A stretch of DNA of 20,592 nucleotides from the NCBI GenBank assembly GCA_964549995.1, contig CAZJXF010000058.1:1-20592 (forward strand), read 5' to 3'. Position 1 is the stretch's first letter, and each line of letters starts with the position of its first letter. A program made the position numbers and the translations under genes. The notes beneath the pieces are model-generated. The model searched no databases and was not told where the DNA came from. It saw nothing but the letters and a program-made list of their open reading frames with translations. Source of the DNA: Desulfatirhabdium sp964549995. GTDB taxonomy: Bacteria; Desulfobacterota; Desulfobacteria; Desulfobacterales; Desulfatirhabdiaceae. Shown here one piece after another: positions 14,437 through 20,592 of this stretch.

Positions 14437-16188
14437 TTAACCGTATTGCAGCGGAACGATCTCGAAGCGGCCGACATCGACCAGGCCCATGTCCGTGAGT
14501 TTGAGCTCCGGAATGACAGGAAGAGCGAGAAAGGACAGGGTCATGAACGGATCGTTCAAGGGGCAGCCGAGGCTTCGGGCGGCCTGGACGAGGTGCGTCA
14601 GGCGTTCGGCGATTTCGCGCACGGGACGGGTGGACATGAGCCCTGCAATCGGAAGCGCCAGACGCTCGAGAATGCGGCCTTCGTTGATCACGACAATACC
14701 GCCGCCCATGTCCCGGATGGCGGTGACGGCTGCTTGCATGTCGGTGTCGCTGGCTCCGACGACGATGACGTTGTGGGAATCGTGGGCCACACTGCTGGCG
14801 AGCGCACCCGAGCGAAGCCCGAATCCCCGAACGAAGGCGACGGCCTTGGTGCCGGTGCGCCCATGCCGCTCGATGACGGCAAGTTTGAGAAGATCCCGGC
14901 GGACATCGGAGATGAGCAGACCCTCCTGCACACATGCGTCGTCGATACCCGCCCGGGTGACGATCTGATCGGGGACGATCTCGATGACCCGGATGTTGTT
15001 TCCGGCGGTTGCCTGCACCCGGAAATCGAGCTGTTCGGCCTCGATGTGCATTGTGGACGGCGGCACATCGGGCTGCGCAAAAGACACCGTCGGCTCCAGA
15101 GTTCCTCGGGCAGCCACCCGCCTCCCCTTCCAGTAAACTGCTTCGGCAGTAAAAGACTCGAGGTCCCGAAAAAACACCAGATCCGCCTGACGTCCCGGAG
15201 CGATGGCCCCCACATGGTTCAACCCGAAATACGTCGCAGGCACGAGGGTTCCCATCCGGATGGCCGTGATCGGAGAAACGCCCATGGAAACGGCCATCCG
15301 CAGCAGGACATCGATGCTGCCTTCCTGCACCAGGTCGTGCGGATTGCGATCGTCCGTACACCACATCATCCGATGCCAGGTGTCGGGGCCGACCAGCGGC
15401 ATCAGGGTCCGGGCATTCTTGGCTCCGGAGCCCTCCCGCACCAGAATGAACATCCCCTGTCGCAGCTTTTCCCGGGCCTCGGACAGGGAAACGCATTCAT
15501 GGTCGCTTCGGATGCCTGCTGCGAGATAGGCTGTCAGGTCCGATCCCGACAGTCCGGGGCTGTGTCCATCGATGGGTTTTCCGGCGGCTGTCGCAACGGC
15601 GATTTTCTGCAGCACTTCCGGATCCCGAAAGAGCACGCCCGGAAAATTCATCATTTCGGCAAGCGCCGGAATCCGGTCGTTCGAAATCCATTCGGCGATC
15701 TCGGCAGGGCCGATCACGGCCCCCGAGGTTTCCATCGAGGTGGCGGGCACGCAGGAGGAGAGGGTGAAGTGAATGTTGGCCGGAAGATCGGCCGACGTAT
15801 CGAGCATGTAAGCGATCCCGGCCGTTCCCATTACGTTTGCGATTTCGTGGGGGTCGGCCACCACGGTCGTCGTTCCCCGGGGAAGAACGGCTGCAGCAAA
15901 TTGGGCCGGACAGGTCATGGAACTTTCGATGTGAACGTGAGCATCGATCAACCCCGGTGCGGCGTACATTCCGTGCATGTCCTGCACTTCCCTTGCCGGA
16001 AGAGGACCGAAGCCGACGATCCGTCCTCCGGATACGACGATGTCGCCGTCAAGAATTTCTCCGGAAAAGACGTTGATGATCCGGCAGTTTTCCAGCCGAA
16101 GGTCTGCGGGCGCTTCTCCGCGGGCAATGGCGATGGTTTCAGAAAGCCTGTCAACGATGGCTTTCAGGGCCTTTCCTTCGAATGTCAT
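14437..16188 (-). CDS. ade: Adenine deaminase
   Basis: A 583-residue enzyme that hydrolyses adenine to hypoxanthine and ammonia (EC 3.5.4.2). It belongs to the amidohydrolase superfamily, with the metal-binding PGLIDAHVHIESS (H84, H86, E88), ADPHEIANVMG (H114) and a later AHDSHNVIVVGASD that is typical of adenine deaminase C-terminal domains. The length is that of the bacterial family (about 570-600). The ATG at 16188 has GGAG about eight bases upstream and overlaps the 3' end of mtaD by 38 bases, so the two are likely translationally coupled. Its product would feed purine salvage or degradation. No deletion or missing metal ligand is seen. Confidence 0.95.
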   Translation of the reverse strand: MTFEGKALKAIVDRLSETIAIARGEAPADLRLENCRIINVFSGEILDGDIVVSGGRIVGFGPLPAREVQDMHGMYAAPGLIDAHVHIESSMTCPAQFAAAVLPRGTTTVVADPHEIANVMGTAGIAYMLDTSADLPANIHFTLSSCVPATSMETSGAVIGPAEIAEWISNDRIPALAEMMNFPGVLFRDPEVLQKIAVATAAGKPIDGHSPGLSGSDLTAYLAAGIRSDHECVSLSEAREKLRQGMFILVREGSGAKNARTLMPLVGPDTWHRMMWCTDDRNPHDLVQEGSIDVLLRMAVSMGVSPITAIRMGTLVPATYFGLNHVGAIAPGRQADLVFFRDLESFTAEAVYWKGRRVAARGTLEPTVSFAQPDVPPSTMHIEAEQLDFRVQATAGNNIRVIEIVPDQIVTRAGIDDACVQEGLLISDVRRDLLKLAVIERHGRTGTKAVAFVRGFGLRSGALASSVAHDSHNVIVVGASDTDMQAAVTAIRDMGGGIVVINEGRILERLALPIAGLMSTRPVREIAERLTHLVQAARSLGCPLNDPFMTLSFLALPVIPELKLTDMGLVDVGRFEIVPLQYG

Positions 16189-17479
16189 CGGCGATTCTCC
16201 TCACTTCCGCTTGCACCCCTTCCAGGTCTAAGGCAATGCATTTCCCGTTTCGTACCAGCCAGTTGCCGTCCAGCATCGTATCCCGGACGTCGGCTCCCCG
16301 GGCTGCATAGACGATCTGGCTTTCCGGGTGATACAGCGGCGCCAGGTGGGGCCTTGCGGCATCCAGGATGACGAGATCGGCTTTCTTGCCGACTTCGAGG
16401 GAACCGATTTCCCGTTCGAGACCGATGACCTTCGCCGCCTGGATGGTGGCCATTTCAATGACGGTTCGGCTGTTCAGGACGGTCGGATCCTGGTTCGCGA
16501 TTTTGTGCAGTTTTGCGCTGATGTCCATTTCCCGGAACATGTCAAGGGTGTTGTTGCTGGCGCTACCATCCGTACCGAGGGCGGTGGGAATGCCGAGCTC
16601 GATGTAGCGTTCGATCGGAGCGATTCCCGAAGCGAGCTTCATGGCGCTCTGGGCCGTATGGACAACCGATGCCCCCGATCTGTGGATCCGCTCGATGTCT
16701 GCTTCATCGACACAAATGGCGTGAACGAGGAGGGTATCCGGATCCAACAGACCCAGTCGATCCAGATAGGCGATGGGGGTGGCGCCAGTCGTTTGTATCA
16801 GATGGTCCCGTTCCCATTGGGTTTCCGCAGTATGAATCTGGAAGCGGATACCGGTTTCACGGCACAGGGCCTTGGTTCGAAGAAGGGTTTCCTCCGAACA
16901 GGTATAAGGAGAATGGCAGAAGAGGGATGGTCGGATTCGCGAAGAAAGGTGTGTCCATTCCGATAGGAAAGATCGGGCCACCTCAATGTTCCGGGAAGGA
17001 TCGGGGACCCCGGGGGCCGGATGATCGATCACGCCTTGCCCCAAAACGGCCCGCATGCCGGAATCCCGAACGGCTTCAGCCACGTTGGATTCCAGGAAAT
17101 ACCCATCACAGCAGGTGGTGGTACCGGATAGGAGCATTTCGGCGCAGGAAAGCAGGGTGGCCGGATAAACGGTTTCCGGGGTGATGAAGGCCGCCTCCGC
17201 GGGAAACATGTGCTTTTCGAGCCACTCGATCAGGGGAAGATCGTCGGCAAGCCCGCGAAACAGGCTCATGGGCAGATGCGTGTGGGCATTGATCAATCCC
17301 GGAAGTACGATGCAACCGGTGGCATCCACCACTTCCGAAGCGTCTGGGGGATTGTCTTCGGCCGTCGAGCCGACGGCGACGATCCGATCGGCTTCTACGG
17401 CGATCCATCCATCGCGGATCATCCTGAAGTCGGGGTCGACCGTGAGGATGGTGGCATGTTCGATTCGGATACCAGTCAT
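16151..17479 (-). CDS. mtaD: 5-methylthioadenosine / S-adenosylhomocysteine deaminase
   Basis: A 442-residue amidohydrolase that deaminates the adenine ring of S-adenosylhomocysteine and/or methylthioadenosine, releasing ammonia (EC 3.5.4.28/31 class). Visible signatures are NAHTHLPMSLFRGLADDLPL (H66, H68), IHTAET (H216, E219), LVHAICVDEADI (H253), KLASGIAP, and GTDGSASNN (D304). The length is normal. It is first in the minus-strand operon and overlaps ade. The ATG at 17479 has CGGAGA about seven bases upstream. That ribosome-binding site overlaps the edge of a 24-base repeat (17488-17511). Close relatives may also act on adenosine, so substrate choice is open, but the family is firm. Confidence 0.93.
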   Translation of the reverse strand: MTGIRIEHATILTVDPDFRMIRDGWIAVEADRIVAVGSTAEDNPPDASEVVDATGCIVLPGLINAHTHLPMSLFRGLADDLPLIEWLEKHMFPAEAAFITPETVYPATLLSCAEMLLSGTTTCCDGYFLESNVAEAVRDSGMRAVLGQGVIDHPAPGVPDPSRNIEVARSFLSEWTHLSSRIRPSLFCHSPYTCSEETLLRTKALCRETGIRFQIHTAETQWERDHLIQTTGATPIAYLDRLGLLDPDTLLVHAICVDEADIERIHRSGASVVHTAQSAMKLASGIAPIERYIELGIPTALGTDGSASNNTLDMFREMDISAKLHKIANQDPTVLNSRTVIEMATIQAAKVIGLEREIGSLEVGKKADLVILDAARPHLAPLYHPESQIVYAARGADVRDTMLDGNWLVRNGKCIALDLEGVQAEVRRIADDIRRKGPESHR

Positions 17480-17487
17480 GGCAGATC

Positions 17488-17511
17488 TCCGGCTGCTTCA
17501 AACACGTTTCC
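17488..17511. repeat. 24-bp sequence repeated exactly at the window end (copy 1)
   Basis: Starts TCCGGCTGCTTCAAACACG and continues to TTTCC; the same 24 bases occur at 20569-20592. The three bases GAT further out also match, with one mismatch between. On the minus strand its end overlaps the ribosome-binding site of mtaD. Confidence 0.9.
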
Positions 17512-17676
17512 GCTGCTTCGCAAAACACCACCCGTCCTCCTGCTGGAAGCCCGGCATTGGAAGGAAATCGGTAAGAGGCGACTTTTTGCGAAGCCGTCAC
17601 TTCTGACTACCGCCCTTTACAAGGTGTCCTTCGGAATGGCAAGACGAAAAACGCAGCGTGCCTCAGCGTCATGGAA

Positions 17677-17777
17677 GATGGCCTCGCAAAAAGTCGATCT
17701 ATCCCTGATTTTCGGAAAGTTCCGGGCCCGCACCCATGCGGCTCGCTGTAGACTCACTGACTTTTTGCGAGGCCATC
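17677..17777. repeat. Intergenic element bounded by 19-bp perfect inverted repeats
   Basis: GATGGCCTCGCAAAAAGTC (17677-17695) and its exact reverse complement GACTTTTTGCGAGGCCATC (17759-17777) bound a 63-base centre with a GATTTTCGG...TTCCGGGCC core. A further near-copy of one arm lies at 17580-17595. The element resembles a REP/BIME-like or miniature inverted-repeat sequence and is shared with the copy near korC (11800-11910). No transposase is present. Confidence 0.8.
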
Positions 17778-17790
17778 ATGGAAAAGTCGG

Positions 17791-17820
17791 TTGAAAGACG
17801 TAGCAAGGTTCATGTATATC
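17791..17820 (+). promoter_or_regulatory. Possible sigma-70 promoter of the Pat-like gene
   Basis: TTGAAA (17791-17796), an 18-base spacer, then TATATC (17815-17820). It begins 13 bases after the inverted-repeat element and would give a leader of about 67 bases. Match to consensus is fair, so this is tentative. Confidence 0.35.
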
Positions 17821-17893
17821 AAGCGAAAAAGGAATGTGTCGCCGGTTGCAGAGATGGATGTCGACAATCCACCACCAAAGGACAGGGGAGACC

Positions 17894-20371
17894 ATGGGGA
17901 TTCAAGAACTCGACAGGATGTTTCGGCCTCGAAGCGTTGCCGTGATCGGTGCCAGCCCGAACACCGAAAAATTGGGCGGTATCGTTCTGAAAAACCTGGT
18001 TCAACGGGGGTTCGGAGGGGATGTTTTCCCCGTAAACCCGCTTCATGAAACGATCGGTTCCTTGAAATGCCATCGTTCGGTGACCGATATCGGAGAGCGC
18101 ATAGATTTGGGAGTCGTCGCGACACCGATGGAGTCCATTTTCGATATCGTGGAAGATTGTATCCAGGCCCGCGTCCGGGGGCTTGTCGTTTTGTCCACCC
18201 TCGGCCGGGCCGAAGATCGAAAACCCATCGAAAACCGGCTGCGGGCCCTGTCCGAGGAGCACGGCATCCGGATCATCGGCCCGAACAGCATGGGCCTGAT
18301 CCACACGAAGATCCGCCTGAATGCCAGTGCCGGTCATGTCATGCCCGAAATCGGAACCATCGCTTTCCTGTCCCAGAGTGCGGCCGTCTGTACCGCCATT
18401 CTCGACATGGCTCTTCACATACCCGTCGGCTTCAGCCATATCGTCAACGTCGGATCTGCGGTGGATGTCGATTACGGAGATCTACTCGATTTCCTGGGAG
18501 GCGATCCCCAGGTGTCGAGCATTCTCCTCTATATCGAGAACCTGACCAACATCCGCAAATTCATGAGTGCGGCCCGTGCCGTAAGCCGGGTCAAGCCCAT
18601 CATCGCGCTGAAAACCGGCAGAACGCCATTCGGCGCCCGTATGACGCTCGAACATACCGGAGCCCCTTCGGGAGATGACGCCGTATACGATGCGGCCTTC
18701 GAGCGGGCCGGCATTCTGCGGGTCAAGACCTTCGAAGAGCTGTTCGATTGTGCCGGCATCCTGGCCAAACAGCCCCGGCCGACGGGTTCCGGTGTGGTCA
18801 TCGTCAGCAATTCGGGTGGACACGGGGTGATGGCTGTGGACATGTTGTTCGAAAAGGAAGGCAACCTCGCCAAACTATCAACCGAAACGCTTGCCGCCAT
18901 CGACGAGATCATCGGATCGAAATGGAGCCGGAGCAATCCTGTCCATCTGCCGCGCGACGTCCAGCCCGAAACCTATAGGCGGGTCATCGAAGCCTGCCTC
19001 TCTTCGCCGGAAGTCCACGGCCTCATCGTCCTGTTTTCCCCGAATGTTCTGGTCGACGGCAATCTTGTTGCCAAGGCCGTAGCCGATGCCATCAAAACCA
19101 AGCCCGTCACGGCCGTCACGTCCTGGCTGGGGGCGGGCAGTGTGGTGGGGGCTCGAACCCTGTTTCACAATGCCCAGATTCCGACCTACGACACCCCGGA
19201 GCGGGCGGTTCGGGCCTACATGAACATTCTGCGGCACGGCCAGCAGATCGAGATGCTGCAGCAGATCCCGCCCATCGTGAACAAGCGGCTTCGGTTTGAA
19301 ACGGACAGGGCTCGGGAACGGATCCTTCAATGCCTGATGGAAAACCGCCATCATCCGGATCCCTCGGAAACAGCGGCCGTATTGGAAGCCTATGGCCTTG
19401 CGCTGTTGGACAAGGGTGAGGAATGCAGGATCCGGGACGATCTTTCCGATTGTCTGATTCGCCTTCATCTGATGAGGGATGCACAATTCGGGCCGGTGAT
19501 CCGAATCAGCCCGGCGGCGGTATCGGATGAATTGTTCGGTGTGCGGGCCATCGGTCTTCCGCCGGTCAATCGTCTGCTGGCAAGACAGCTGATGCATGAA
19601 GGTCGGATCGATATCCTGCTGAATGCTTGTCAGCTGACGGAACGACGAACCGTTGAAAATCTCGAGGATACCATCATCCGGGTGGCACAATTGGCTATCG
19701 ATTTTTCGGAAATCGAAGCACTCGACCTGACCCTCGTGGTTGGGAAAAAGGGAGGGCCGTGGGTCGTTTCAAGCGATCTTCGCCTTCGGCCCGCCTCGGT
19801 TGCCGCCCCCATGCATCTGGTGATCAGCCCCTATCCCAGTCAGTACGAATCCCAGTTCTACGTCGACGGATTGGGGACGATCTTGACCCGACCCATCCGG
19901 CCGGAAGACGAGCCCATGCTTCTCGGCCTGTTCAAGTCCCTTTCTCCGCGCAGCATTTACATGCGCTTTTTTACCCCCATGCGCACCTTTCAGCATAGCT
20001 TGCTCGCCCGCTTTACCCAGATCGACTATGACCGGGAAATCGCTCAGGTCGCCATTCTGGAGGATGCTCCGGAAGAGGATGCCATGCTGGGGGTGGCTCG
20101 GGTCATCGGAGAACCCAACATGGAAAGCGGGGAGTTCGCCGTCGTGGTGCGGGATGGGTATCAGGGGAAGGGGATCGGTGCGAACCTGCTGCGGCAGTGT
20201 CTGTCGATTGCAAAAGAGCGCGGTATGAAGACGATCTACGGCGTCGTTCTCTCGGAAAACCTTCAGATGCTTGCCTTGGGCCGCAAGCTGGGGTTCAAGA
20301 TCACCCGGATTCCGGAATCGAGCGAGTATGAGCTCGTGTTCAAGCTCGACTCCCACATGTCGGATAGTTGA
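17894..20371 (+). CDS. Pat-like protein acetyltransferase with degenerate NDP-forming acyl-CoA synthetase domains
   Basis: An 825-residue protein. Domains in order are CoA-binding Rossmann (about 5-130, VAVIGASPNTEKLGG), succinyl-CoA-ligase-like (about 150-460, with the phospho-His site EHTGAPSG, H254), a shortened ATP-grasp-like region (about 485-635) and a GNAT acetyltransferase (about 662-815, with RDGYQGKGIGANLL for acetyl-CoA). This is the layout of Pat enzymes, which acetylate lysines of acyl-CoA synthetases. The ATP-grasp part lacks the segment that normally holds PVVLK and HKSDVGGV, and FGPVIRISPAAVSDE stands where the family has a glycine-rich FGxGG stretch, so ATP-dependent acid-CoA ligase activity is unlikely. 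The ATG at 17894 has GGGGAG about four bases upstream; earlier in-frame starts at 17834 and 17858 lack this. It is divergent from the kor operon, which makes acyl-CoA. Confidence 0.88.
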   Translation: MGIQELDRMFRPRSVAVIGASPNTEKLGGIVLKNLVQRGFGGDVFPVNPLHETIGSLKCHRSVTDIGERIDLGVVATPMESIFDIVEDCIQARVRGLVVLSTLGRAEDRKPIENRLRALSEEHGIRIIGPNSMGLIHTKIRLNASAGHVMPEIGTIAFLSQSAAVCTAILDMALHIPVGFSHIVNVGSAVDVDYGDLLDFLGGDPQVSSILLYIENLTNIRKFMSAARAVSRVKPIIALKTGRTPFGARMTLEHTGAPSGDDAVYDAAFERAGILRVKTFEELFDCAGILAKQPRPTGSGVVIVSNSGGHGVMAVDMLFEKEGNLAKLSTETLAAIDEIIGSKWSRSNPVHLPRDVQPETYRRVIEACLSSPEVHGLIVLFSPNVLVDGNLVAKAVADAIKTKPVTAVTSWLGAGSVVGARTLFHNAQIPTYDTPERAVRAYMNILRHGQQIEMLQQIPPIVNKRLRFETDRARERILQCLMENRHHPDPSETAAVLEAYGLALLDKGEECRIRDDLSDCLIRLHLMRDAQFGPVIRISPAAVSDELFGVRAIGLPPVNRLLARQLMHEGRIDILLNACQLTERRTVENLEDTIIRVAQLAIDFSEIEALDLTLVVGKKGGPWVVSSDLRLRPASVAAPMHLVISPYPSQYESQFYVDGLGTILTRPIRPEDEPMLLGLFKSLSPRSIYMRFFTPMRTFQHSLLARFTQIDYDREIAQVAILEDAPEEDAMLGVARVIGEPNMESGEFAVVVRDGYQGKGIGANLLRQCLSIAKERGMKTIYGVVLSENLQMLALGRKLGFKITRIPESSEYELVFKLDSHMSDS

Positions 20372-20592
20372 TGGACTTGCAAAAAGTCAGGTGCTCTTGT
20401 TTAACCCGCAGGAGAGCGGGCGCATTTTGCTTGCGCAGCGGAAAAACTCAGCAGCCCGATCTCGTAGGATCGGGCGGATGGCCAAGATGGAAACGATGGC
20501 TTTCTGAAAGGCAACATCCGGATTTTCAATCCAAAATAGATGAAGCGCGTCCGCCCGATCCAACGATATCCGGCTGCTTCAAACACGTTTCC
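20370..20592. other. 3' flank of the Pat-like gene with hairpins and repeat copies
   Basis: No gene is supported. A diverged arm of the intergenic repeat, GATGGACTTGCAAAAAGTC, starts at the stop codon (20370-20388). Hairpins follow: CCCGC/GCGGG (20405-20420) and GCCCGATC/GATCGGGC (20454-20475). GGATCGGGCGGA (20467-20478) can also pair with TCCGCCCGATCC (20550-20561). None has a T-run, so the terminator is unclear. Confidence 0.6.
20569..20592. repeat. 24-bp sequence repeated exactly (copy 2), at the window edge
   Basis: Identical to 17488-17511 and in the same orientation, running to the last base given, so its full length cannot be seen. It may be the edge of a larger intergenic repeat or mobile element. 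Confidence 0.88.

Larger units (their letters stand above)
17480..17893. other. Divergent intergenic region carrying repeats
   Basis: About 414 bases between mtaD (minus) and the Pat-like gene (plus). No gene is supported. It holds a 24-base sequence repeated at the window's end, a GACTTTTTGCGAAGCC copy (17580-17595), a 19-base inverted-repeat element (17677-17777) and a promoter-like pair before the plus-strand gene. Confidence 0.7.

Noticed and set aside
14365..16371. Long plus-strand open frame opposite ade
   Set aside because: It is antisense to a clear adenine deaminase, rich in His/Gly/Arg, has no family resemblance, and is expected by chance in GC-rich coding DNA.
17894..20371. Active ADP-forming acetyl-CoA synthetase
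   Set aside because: The ATP-grasp region is shortened and lacks the expected catalytic Lys/His segment, and a GNAT domain is attached.
1..20592. tRNA or rRNA genes
   Set aside because: I saw no cloverleaf with a CCA-compatible end and no rRNA-like conserved stretches.

Overview
The window reads as a bacterial accessory region, most likely from a deltaproteobacterium (Desulfobacterota). This is judged from gene content and protein style only. The left part (about 1-6.1 kb) has Geobacter-like genes. The right part (about 10.1-20.6 kb) is GC-rich and looks like a sulfate reducer or syntroph, with 2-oxoacid:ferredoxin oxidoreductase, a GltD-like FAD/FeS protein, purine deaminases and a Pat-like acetyltransferase. 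The middle (about 6.1-10.1 kb) is a mosaic of decayed sequence, an AT-rich divergent gene pair, two exported proteins and a broken type I restriction gene fragment.

Layout. (1) 367-4445 (+): a two-gene polar amino-acid ABC transporter with ATGA coupling. The first gene is a lipoprotein-type fusion of several substrate-binding units to one permease domain. The second is the ATPase, with a C-terminal extension resembling an anti-sigma/GHKL-type ATP-binding domain. (2) 4790-6109 (+): an AAA_14/DUF4143 ATPase. (3) 6110-6900: non-coding or decayed DNA with a heptamer tandem repeat and a perfect 9-bp hairpin. (4) 6928-8190: an AT-rich pair of divergent genes, one hypothetical and one with a winged-helix/replication-relaxation-like look and a probable frameshift near its start. 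They share an intergenic region with an 11-bp perfect inverted repeat between two promoter-like sequences. (5) 8293-9641 (+): a secreted CHAP-like protein and a membrane-anchored HEAT-repeat protein, separated by a 14-bp hairpin. (6) 9642-10167: an hsdR 3'-end remnant and undefined sequence. (7) 17479-10168 (-): a six-gene run, mtaD-ade-korA-korB-korC-FAD/FeS oxidoreductase. The genes are tightly packed except before the last one, where an intergenic repeat copy lies. (8) 17894-20371 (+), divergent: a Pat-like protein with NDP-forming acyl-CoA synthetase domains, a shortened and degenerate ATP-grasp region, and a C-terminal GNAT domain. Related repeats lie in the divergent region and after this gene.

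How the genes may work together. The minus-strand run joins deamination of S-adenosylhomocysteine/methylthioadenosine and adenine with oxidative decarboxylation of a 2-oxoacid to acyl-CoA, CO2 and reduced ferredoxin. The FAD/FeS protein is a plausible electron link between ferredoxin and NAD(P)H. The divergent Pat-like protein could sense or respond to acyl-CoA and acetylate target lysines. The best candidates for something not well described are the phase-shifted binding-domain array with its extended ATPase, and the kor-purine-deaminase-Pat neighbourhood.
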